The position numbers and the translations under genes were made by a program. The notes under the pieces were generated by a model. The model ran no database searches. It was not told where the DNA came from and worked only from the letters and a program-made list of their open reading frames with translations. Positions 1-9,177 of a stretch of DNA of 64,000 nt are shown here, in pieces; position 1 is the first letter of the stretch; every line of letters starts with the position of its first letter. The stretch lies in assembly GCA_916700875.1 (NCBI GenBank), contig CAKAKS010000072.1, positions 34,201,072 to 34,265,071 on the forward strand, read 5' to 3'. The stretch comes from Sebastes aleutianus. Lineage: Eukaryota; Chordata; Actinopteri; Perciformes; Sebastidae.

Positions 1-1849
1 CATACAGGTATGAAACCTTGTCAGTTTGAGATTGCTGTTCAGCCAGTACAGTGTTGTTGCATGTAGCTTGTGAATCTTGATGGTACCACATGGACTGGTA
101 ATTATTTACTTTTATAAACAGCCTTGGCTGTAACTAGGTCTGTTGCTCTGTCATTTAGCATTTAACAAGCTTAGCTGCAGAGTAGAATAAAAGATTGGTT
201 CTCTCAAAGTTTATGCCAGCTGTAAGCCAACTTTAACATGATTGTTTTCTTTAGGGTCGCAACTGATTCATTTTCAAAATAGTCGGCGATTAATTTAATA
301 GTTGACAACTAATCAATGAATTGTTGCAGGTCTTATTCTCTTAAAGGTGAACACCAGATCATAACAAGAAAATTATTAAAAAAAAATCTTAGATTATTTA
401 GTTCAATTTCACAAATTCATGAGGAAGTTCAAAATCTATTAATGAGAATACACTAGAAATTTAAATTCTGTCTCCCTTCAGTCCACTTCCAATATCACAT
501 TAATCTACATTAAACTGTAGTGGGACTTATTTTAGCCTTACCTGTCTATTTCACCAACAAATCAAAAACTAGAAGCCGTCTTAGCATGAGCTGAACTTAG
601 GGCTAGGCAATATGACGATATATATCATCAAAGTGATATAAAAATGTCTATTGTATATATTTGTCTATATCGTTTCTTTCGTGATATAGGCTAGGTTTTT
701 ATTTATTTATTTTTTCTCTATAATTTCACTTAAAACTGTTGTGTTCACTTTGCACTCAAGTTCATTAAAATGAGACTTTGAGTATTTAATTCAAACAAAA
801 ATAGGCTTTACATGTGGTTATTTCATATTGACTATTGAATTTGCAGAAGACATGCTATATCATGATATATATAGTTATCCCAATATAAAATGACTTATAT
901 CGAGATAGAAGATTTTGGCCATATTGCCCTGCCATAACTTGACGTGTGGTTCAGTTAAGGGGTTACTGTTACCTTATGTCTTTCTGATGGTTAGATGTTT
1001 AACTTTAGTTTGTCTGAAGAAGGGGATCTTCTATCCCATTTTTAATCTAGACTTGATATGAGCTACATATTACATTTTGTTCGGCTTATATTATGGTTGC
1101 CATCGTAACCCATGGTAATGATATGATAATGTTTTTTAACATTACAATCGGAGTAGCACCATGTGTACTGCAGGTTTTAGCTGAACCTCAGTGAATACAG
1201 GTCAGGTTTAAACACATGAGACCTTAGTTTGACCACAGACTTAGTTAAAGATAATATGGTTTTAGAAGGTCAGAAATATCGTCCAGGACTGTGCCTTGCA
1301 CTTCCTTTTAGTTAGATAAAATCTTTTTAATATTCAGTGTGAATATAGGTCTGACTATCATGGAGATGGCTCAGCTGTTGTGACGTCATGACAACTGAGT
1401 TAACGCAATCTGCTGAAGACATCAGATGTAGTTGAAAGCCCTGGAAAAAGCTAGATAGTGGACCTTGACTTGAGATTTGTTTAAATGGATTCCTAAGTGA
1501 ACTGGGAGCCGGTGTGATGAGGCTGAACTGGAGTCATTTCAGTAAATATATTTTTTTTGTCTGGAAGGCAGCAGAGTTTTGAACAAGCTGGAGGCAGTTT
1601 ATTGAAAACTGAGACATGCAAAAGTTTAGTAGAATGATCTAAATGAAAATTCTGAAAGTTGTAATGTAATGAATGAAAACTATATAATCTATTAATTAGG
1701 CCATGTTATTTGTTCCAGACAACACCTTTTTTTTAAAAAAGGTTTAACTCTAAAAAGCATCTAATGACAGGGCAACAGCCTCCTTCTGTTTAACACTGTA
1801 CTTTGATGTTTGTCATTTTTTTATTGATACAAATATGAGCCGAATTTAG
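1..1849. other. AT-rich spacer, no gene seen
   Basis: Apart from the inverted-repeat element at 600-933, this stretch is AT-rich spacer with stops in every frame at short intervals. I see no splice-consistent exon, RNA gene or promoter in it. Confidence 0.5.
600..933. mobile_element. Short inverted-repeat element (AT-rich MITE)
   Basis: The ends are imperfect inverted repeats: gggctaggcaatatg on the left and catattgccctgcc on the right. The interior is rich in GATATA runs. No coding capacity is visible. The structure fits a non-autonomous DNA transposon; the superfamily cannot be told from sequence alone. Confidence 0.55.
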
Positions 1850-2160
1850 CGTGTGTGTGTGTATTTACTCTGAAAATAAAATCATATATTTTACATCGAG
1901 ATTCTAAATTAAGCAATATAAGCAATAAAAACAGCATAAAATCATAAAAACAGTTGCCTTTTATTTAAAAACATTACATGATTGCCACTCGGTTAAAATA
2001 AAAACAATCCCACAGTGCAGAATTAAACTTAAGACTATAAGCATACTGAGCTGATCAAGTCATTAAAGAAAGAAGCAACATAAATGTCTCTACAATGTTA
2101 TGAAATGATGAATAACAAGGAGGATGTGTTTGAAGTCTCTTCATTTTAACAGGAGCCATT
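1850..2160. repeat. Left copy of a duplicated segment flanking the minisatellite
   Basis: This stretch matches 3880-4215 over most of its length. Shared landmarks in the same order are ttctaaatta, gcaataaaaacagca, gtgcagaattaaa, gatcaagtcattaaag and aggaggatgtgtttgaagtc. The two copies lie in the same orientation on either side of the 2.5-3.86 kb tandem array. The right copy would be the 3' UTR of the possible gene tail at 4.4-6.5 kb, so this copy may be a duplicated 3' UTR. Confidence 0.65.
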
Positions 2161-2499
2161 TCAATGGTGACCAAGGAGTGGCGCTGTGGGCATGGTAGTC
2201 TAGTACTACTGGGACTAATTTGATTCAGGTGTGGCGCAAAGGTTTTTCATTGTGAGTCAGGTTAAAGATGGATGTGTTGACTTGAAGAGATGCAACATAC
2301 TTTTGTTATAGTGTGAAAATAAATTGATTTGTATATCCGACTGTAAGTTTTTGGCTTTTTGGCAAGTTTTTCGGTGACAAAGATCGCCACTGGAAACACG
2401 CCATCTACACAGGTGCCACTACTGACCAAAACAAACGAACGGTGCATCGACAGAGGGAACGTCAGGAGAGGGAACGTCAGGAGCGCTATAGTATAGCGC

Positions 2500-3860
2500 T
2501 ATAGTATGCACTATAGTATGTCGAAAAATTTCATGAAAAAAGTCAGTCTGGTATGTTGAAAAATTTCAGAGAAAAGTCATACTAGTATGTCGAAAAATTC
2601 ATGAAAAAAGTGTCACAGTATAGTATTTCGAAAAATTTCATGAAAAAGTCATGTCGAAAAATTTCATGAAAAAAGTCAGTAAAGTATGTTGAAAAATTTC
2701 ATGAAAAAAAGTCACTGTATAGTATGTCGAAAAATTTCATAACAAAAAGTCATAGTAAAGTATGTCGAAGAATTTCATGAAAAAAAGTCACTGTATAGTA
2801 TGTCGAAGAATTTCATAACAAAAAGTCATAGTAAAGTATGTCGAAGAATTTCATGAAAAAAAGTCATAGTATGTTATGTTGAGAAATTTCATGAAAAAAG
2901 TCATAGTAAAGTATGTCGAAAGATTTCATGAAAAAACGTCAGTAAAGTATTTTGAAAATGTTCGTAACAAAAAGTTATAGTATAGTATGTTGAACAATTT
3001 CATGAAAAAAAAGTCATAGTATGTTATGTTGAGAAATTTCATGAAAAAAAGTCATAGTATCGTATGTCGAAAGATTTGTTGAAAAGTCATAGTATAGATG
3101 TGTCGAAAGATTTCATGAAAAAACGTCAGTAAAGTATTTTGAAAATTTTCATAACAAAAAGTCATAGTATAGTATGTTGAAAAATTTCATGAAAAAAAGT
3201 CATAGTATAGTAAGTCGAAAAAATTAATGTAAAAAAAGTCATAGTATGGTATGTTGAAAAATTTCATAAAAAAAGTCATAGTATAGTATGTTGAAAAGTG
3301 TCATGAAAAGTCATAGTATGTTATGTTGAGAAATTTCATGAAAAAAAGTCTTAGTATAGTAAGTCTAAAAAATTCATGAAAAAAAAGTCACTGTATAGTA
3401 TGTCAAAAAATTTCTTAAAAAAAGTCATGTTATGTTGAGAAATTTCATGAAAAAAAAGTCAGAGTATGGTATGTTGAAAAATGTCATTAAAAAAGTCATA
3501 GTATGTTATGTTGAGAAATTTCATGAAAAAAGTCATAGTATAGTAAGTCGAAAAAATTCATGAAAAAAAAGTCACTGTATAGTATGTCGAAAAATTTCAT
3601 GAAGTCATAGTATAGTATGTTAAACAATTTCATGAAAAAAAGTCATAGTATGTTATGTCGAAAAATTTCTTTAAAAAAGTCATAGTAAAGTATGTAAGAA
3701 AAAGTCATAGTATAGTACTTCAAAGAGTCATAAAAAAGTCAGTATAGTAAAAGTCATAAAAAAGTCATAGTATAGTATGTCGAAGTCACAAAGTCAAAGC
3801 TCCATACGTCAAAAAAAAAGTTATAAAAAAGTAATACTATGTCAAAAAAAGGTCAAAAAC
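2500..3860. repeat. Minisatellite, about 35-40 bp unit
   Basis: A degenerate tandem array built on the core gtatgtcgaaaaatttcatg followed by aaaaaagtcatagta. Roughly 35 units are visible, with many point changes and small gaps. Later units (after about 3690) shrink and decay into short agtcataaaaaagtc pieces. The array has no open frame and I see no function. Confidence 0.9.
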
Positions 3861-3879
3861 ATCCCAAGTGAAATTTAGT

Positions 3880-4215
3880 GTTTATCTTTACTCCGATAGT
3901 AAAATCATTTTACATTGTGATTCTAAATTATGGAACATTAGCAATAAAAACAGCATTAAATAGTCAATTTTTCCATTTATTTACCAACATTACACGATAT
4001 CCTCTTATGAGCATTTGCAACAAAAGTGAAAATCCAAAAGCATTTCCAGAAAGTTATTAACACAAACGCCACCAAATTAAAATAAAAACAGTGCAGAATT
4101 AAATTTAAGACGATCAGGATACTGGACTGATCAAGTCATTAAAGTATGAAGCAACATGAAGTGTCTCTACATTGTTATTGAGTGATGAATAACGAGGAGG
4201 ATGTGTTTGAAGTCT
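3880..4215. repeat. Right copy of the duplicated segment flanking the minisatellite
   Basis: Same-orientation partner of 1850-2160. On the minus strand it carries AATAAA-like signals near 3970 and would form the 3' UTR of the possible exons at 4368-6543. The two copies have diverged by substitutions and by an insertion near 4000-4060 here. Confidence 0.6.
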
Positions 4216-4367
4216 CTTGACACCTGGTCTGTCCAGGTGCATTCTGATGTCTGTATGAAAACTCAGACTCACATGAATCTGTGGCTCCTGCAGCTCTCCC
4301 TCTGTTCTCTTCTCAGTCTGGAGAAGAAGAGGGTGCAGCTGAGCAATCTCAGTGTTTAACAGGAACA

Positions 4368-6543
4368 TCAGTGAGTAATCAGGTCCAGCTGCAACCACCA
4401 AAAGGACAAAAACATATTATTTCAACATGCATTAGCTGCTGGAAGCTGTTGGTTAAAGGAGGCTTCATATCAACATGTGCATCTGAGAAGTAGCACTTAC
4501 GTTTGGTTGTTTTATGTGCAAATAGAGCCAGTAGCGAGAGAGAGGATCAGCCCTGAGGGGGAAAAAAACACTATTATGATACATCCACTCAGACTACTTC
4601 AAACTCCTTATTAGTACTAATGCTGAAATGATTAGCCAATTAATCAATTAGTTGATTCACTGAAGATTAATCGATTAACTGTCATTTGTTAAGTTAAAAA
4701 GCCAAACTTCTAAGCTTACTACACACATTAGTTGTAGGCCAGATGTGACCAATCAACATTAAAGACAATTTCAATGTGCTTTTCTAAACCTTCAAGAACA
4801 ATATCATTGAATAGTCTATGAAAAAAACTGCACTGAGCTTTCAAAACGTACACGGCCCCTGTACTAAGATAATCTAAAAATCTGGACATATCTTACAAAT
4901 TGCACCTTTGACGCTATTCCACTGATGGACAGCTGGTGGCAATATTGGGCCATGAAATGGAGCGACGCAATACCAAAAGGCAGGAAAGAAGATGAGTATT
5001 ATCTGTTGTAAAAAGTGCATGTTCAAAAAATAAATAATGCAATCGACACATTTGTAATGGGGCATTCACACAAAATGCAAAGCCAACTTTTTGCGCAGCG
5101 CAATTACATACAAAATCAATGCAAAGAGGCGAATAATTGCGGGTTCGTGCCGGGCGACGCAAATTGAATACATGAAATTTGCGTCATTTGCGCGAGTTTA
5201 AATATTTCAACTCGAGCAAGACATTCGAGTGATGCTTTCCCGAAAGCCTTTCAGCTTCGAGATTCTCCTCCTGTCATCCTGACATCCTGACATCCTGACA
5301 TGGTCTAATCAGAAATGGAGGAAAATAAATGTAACCGTCTGTGGTCACCCAGCACTACAATAGTACATCATATTTAATATCTTTCATATTTGGTATAAAC
5401 AATAACATCGCTGGGGTATTTATGCCTAGATGACTTTATCTCGTGTGTCGATGGAGCAGCTACAATGTTAGCATAGCATAGCACTGATCGACCCAAACTC
5501 CATTCAGAAAACAAGCATTTTAAAAGTTCAGACCTTTTACAAATCAGCATCATTATGTAATTATTTCGGCATCCTTTTGATCCGTTTATTGCAATTAAAT
5601 CACAGCACAATCTGTTTGTTTTGGGTTCATACCGCTGTAGCGACATGTGGCACGATAGATTAATTCACGGAGCACCGCCGGATGATGTTATGAACCCAGA
5701 CACGACGACGTTTGGTTTTCCGACGTATGTGGACCTTCCACAACATGTACAAAGCAGCAATAGTTGTTACTTTGGCCATGGTTGATGAAACGTTGTAGTA
5801 TCTTAAGCCCACCCTCCTCCTACTCTCGGCACGTCTAGCGTGAGTGATGCGAATGAACACGAATGATCGCGGCAGTCAAACTCGCGTGAGTTACAAGGTG
5901 AAAATTCGCTTTGCGTTTGGTGTGAACGCAGCAGTTTCACATGATGTGTTGTAGTGACAAATACTGAATGAAAAGTGACTTAATTTACAGTTTGCTTTCA
6001 AAGATGCCGAGGAACAGCTGATTAGAGGTGTGGGACTTACAGCTGACACTGCGACGGGGCCTTCACTTAGGAGGAGTCGAGTTTAACAGTCCACTGGACT
6101 GCCTACATGACGAGGAGGAGATGCAGAATATTAAATCAACACCACAACATTCAAGACACATTGTGAAGGATCACCACGATGTGACAGAGCGACTTACAGT
6201 AGGTGCTGATCACCACCACATCAGGGGAGGTCATGGAAAACAAGGCAACAGATCTTTTATAATCCAGTATGAAAGGAAAATAAAAATGTCCACATTGGAT
6301 TTTCTAGCTCAAAAGGGTTGTGGTGCTTTTGTTATGAATTAAATATGACTCACTGGTCCAAGTTCTCTGTTGAAGAAGACTGTGCGAAGAAAGGTTAACA
6401 AACTGTCCCCATCTGACAGAGACAGAGAAACAAAAACATGCTATGGTTTGTGGCTATGCTGTCGTACCTCGAGGCGGTTTGGCTTCTGTACACAAGAATC
6501 TTCATTCACAGATACAGTGAAGAGGTTTTGAACACTAGTGGCA
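4368..6543 (-). CDS. Possible 3' exons of an unidentified gene (low confidence)
   Basis: Four minus-strand segments have good splice signals and join without a frame break: 6468-6543 (starts after TTTACAG, ends GAG|GTACGA), 6354-6379 (26 nt, ends ACCA|GTGAGT), 4501-4552 (after CCCCTCAG, ends AAC|GTAAGT) and 4368-4388 with the stop (after GGTTGCAG). The joined peptide contains the pieces SVNEDSCVQKPNRLE and PLSRYWLYLHIKQP and ends LDLITH. I do not recognise it, and I found no upstream exons or start codon. The intervals are full of transposon sequence, so it could be a decayed gene, a lineage-specific transcript or a chance assembly of short frames. Confidence 0.25.
4625..4700. mobile_element. 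Fragment of a GATTAATCG-type repeat
   Basis: Contains aatcaattagttgatt and gattaatcgattaact, a motif combination typical of a very common dispersed teleost repeat. Related pieces lie at 6660-6850 and 7105-7140. Only a fragment is present. Confidence 0.5.
5061..5930 (-). mobile_element. PIF/Harbinger-like DNA transposon, decayed
   Basis: The ends are long imperfect inverted repeats: left ggcattcacacaaaatgcaa at 5061, right gctttgcgtttggtgtgaac ending near 5929. On the minus strand, 5660-5860 reads a short frame containing HIRRKTKRRRVWVHNIIRR, which resembles the N-terminal lead-in (RRxWVHPxxxxR) of fish Harbinger transposases. The frame stops soon after and no nuclease domain is visible, so the copy is internally deleted and dead. 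Superfamily assignment is by resemblance only. Confidence 0.55.
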
Positions 6544-6659
6544 CTGTAAAGAATAATGAGCGTGTCTTTGTGTTTGTATCTCGCACAGAGGTGACGTGAT
6601 ACAAATCCCTGCTGACTGCAGAAAGCAGCATGTTATTCTCGGACGAAAAGATGACTATG

Positions 6660-6850
6660 GCGATGATGATACTGATTAGCCGTTGATTAATCGCTTGAGT
6701 CAAAAATGCCATAAATTCACTGGCGACAACTTCTGTTCTGGTTCCAAATGTGAATACTGGCTTAATTGCTTCTATAATTACAAACTCTTTGGGTTTTGGA
6801 CTTTTGATCTTAAGAAGCAAGACATCATTTGAAGGCATCACCTTAGACCG
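6660..6850 (-). mobile_element. Dispersed teleost repeat fragment
   Basis: Carries gattaatcgcttgagtcaaa, aaatgccataaattcactgg and ctttgggttttggac, a combination I know from a very common teleost repeat with GATTAATCG motifs. The minus-strand open frame across 6506-6841 is a by-product of this repeat, not a gene. Confidence 0.5.
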
Positions 6851-7378
6851 AAGATAACTATGATGATGTGTTTCACTAATTTAATTTTTTTTTTTAAACC
6901 AAACCAGTGGTGTAATAGAGTTTGTACGCAGGTATATGGAGTATACCAACTTCTTTTTCTGGCGGTTTACAGTTTACCCACCTATCAGCCAAAAAAACAT
7001 TGGAATATATAAGAGAGCATACCCGCTTCCTCCTCAGTAACCTACTACCCATCTACCTAGTAGATGTAGTAGTAATCAATGACCTCTACACCTCTGGACC
7101 AAACGATTAATAATCGGGAGCTTAATCGATAATATAAATAATGGTTAGTTGCCGCTCTACTCTGATGTCATGTCATGATTTAAAAAGGCATTAAAAAGTA
7201 AAGTTTGAGAGTAGGGATGTCCTGACTAAGTTTTTTTTTGCCCTGATCCCAATCTGACTCCTTGAATATTGAGACAGAACGCAATTAAGACTGAAAAACA
7301 TTCCACCGCTCTCCATTGACTTTATATTGCGTGAAGGCGTCACCTTGTCAATTCTGTCTGCGGGCAAACAACAGAAAA

Positions 7379-7545
7379 ATGCCTAAAAGCTGCTGTGTGA
7401 TGGGATGAACTACCAACAAGGTAAAGAACCCAGAACTACGTTTTTATAAGCTGCCGAACAAAAGAAATGAACCTTTCAGAAGACAAAAGTGAGGCATCAG
7501 CAGGAAGAATGGGAAAACTGTGGGATCCTGACACTCAGGCCCGAT
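7379..7545 (+). pseudogene. Dead THAP-domain (C2CH zinc finger) relic
   Basis: Starting at the ATG at 7379 the frame reads MPKSCCVMG, stop, TTNKVKNPELRFYKLPNKRN, then EPFRRQK, stop. This matches the THAP zinc-finger start (MPxxCCVxGC...LRFYKLP...FRRQKW). The first stop (TGA) replaces the second conserved Cys and the second stop replaces Trp. The continuation WDPDTQARF is in another frame, so there is also a frameshift. After 7545 the sequence runs into an unrelated repeat and the rest of the domain is missing. THAP domains occur in host DNA-binding proteins and in P-element-type transposases; a transposon relic is likelier given the surroundings. Confidence 0.75.
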
Positions 7546-8518
7546 TCCAATCCAGCCCCTACACCCTCTCCCTACCCACTTCCACTCCGTTTGCGCGTTT
7601 GCGTGGAGGGTCCGCCATATTAAGTGCCATTCCAAACCAATTCACGGGGAGTGGAAATGGGTTATAAAACGCCGTTTTGTGTTCGTCATGGAACACGCTC
7701 CGATGTATGTTCCGTGCGACTACCGGTAAAAACATTTACTTGTAAACTGCTCAAACTGATAGACATTTAATTTATTCTACTTCATTGTCATATAAACGTC
7801 AACAACATAACGTAAAAAGATTGTATTTAGGATCAAATATACCCTTATTTAGTCTAGAATATATATATACATACAACATATATTTATTCTTTTTTACCCT
7901 ATCAGGAGTTATAACCCCATAATTTATTATATCTTCAACTGTGCAATACTGACTTAACAGTACAATAATTTAGTGCATTCATTCAGCTCTGAAATAATGT
8001 GGTTTACTCCGGCATTAACACTGCATGTATTTATACAGAACATTTTCTAATATTCTTATTTGACACTATTCTTGAATTTTTATAAATGCGTGCAGTTATA
8101 TAATTTGCATAGATCCTATTTTTCAGCATTATTAATTTGCACTGCTGTTATATATGTTGCTTATTTATATTTTCTCTATTATCTATATTTCTCTATTTTT
8201 ATATATTTATATTTATATTCTAGAATGGGAGCAAAACGGACCTCAATTCCCCCCCCGGGGATTAATACAGTATTCTGATTCTGATATGTATTTCCTTGCT
8301 GAAGAGAGGGAAGTTTGTCCCGAAGTGGCTGCTGTATTTCTACCCTCCAAAAGCATTTAGCCGGTATGCAGCTTGTGCTATAGTGGAATATTGATAAATC
8401 AGAAAGCTATGCGGTATTATGTTTGCAAGTGCCTTAGCTAAGTACAGTAGCTTGCTTACACATAGCTAACTTCATCATCTTAATCATGCTGGTTTGGCCT
8501 GTGAGTGGAGTAGCATGT
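7546..8518. other. AT-rich spacer with repeat debris
   Basis: A GC-richer patch at 7546-7665 looks like part of another dispersed element. The remainder is AT-rich and includes a likely retrotransposon 3' tail with the tandem attctgattctgat near 8270-8283. No gene is visible. Confidence 0.4.
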
Positions 8519-9006
8519 TCCTGCAATAGAGGAGGCTGCAGTTTCAGTACCGCATTTCTAGGACCCTAGTTTTTCGTGAAGCATACTGTCTTCAGTGTAC
8601 ATGGTTGTTTAATAGTCATTGTTTTACCATTTTAATTAAGTTTAATTAATCATAATAATTAAACTCTGCTGATTGCCCACAATGTGTTATCGGCCAGTCA
8701 AATGTCAATAACATGTTATTTCTATTCGGTTTTCTTCAGGTTTTCTTGCATCCCTCTCTTTCTCTCAGGGGTCGATGAGACCTTTCGGTTCTGTCGTCCT
8801 CCGCTGTACAAACAGGGAGACGGTTTCCAAAGGTTAAGTTACGAAACGTTACTTAATTTAACCCAAACCATGATTTTTTTCTTTCTTAAACCTAACTTGT
8901 ATTCTGTGAGATCATGTTGCAGTGGACAGAAAGTAGTATTTGGGTGGAATAAAACTAGGGTCCGAGAAATGCGGTCTTGAAACTGCAGCCTCCTCCAATG
9001 CAGGAA
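8519..9006. mobile_element. Element with long terminal inverted repeats
   Basis: About 50 bp at 8519-8575 (including gaggaggctgcagtttca and accgcatttctaggaccc) is repeated as its reverse complement at 8950-9006 (including gggtccgagaaatgcggt and tgaaactgcagcctcctc). The interior is non-coding. This is the layout of a non-autonomous DNA transposon (MITE). Confidence 0.7.
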
Positions 9007-9177
9007 CGTAATATTGCTGTGGGGTTACAAGTTGGTGCAGTTCCTACATGTTGCCATGAGGTGTCACCAAAGGGTGCACATAACTTGTTGGTTCTTTTAG
9101 AACTGTGAAAGACCCCAAAATATCTTTGTATCAAATACATATTTAATGAATAATTTAATCAGAGTGCTGTCCTACTG

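Noticed and set aside
5660..5860. Short minus-strand frame considered as an independent small gene
   Set aside because: It lies within terminal inverted repeats and resembles a transposase lead-in, so it is treated as part of the element.
6506..6841. A 111-codon minus-strand open frame
   Set aside because: It lies across a common dispersed teleost repeat (gattaatcgcttgagtcaaa ... ctttgggttttggac), so the frame is a by-product of that repeat. The candidate exon at 6468-6543 uses a different frame.
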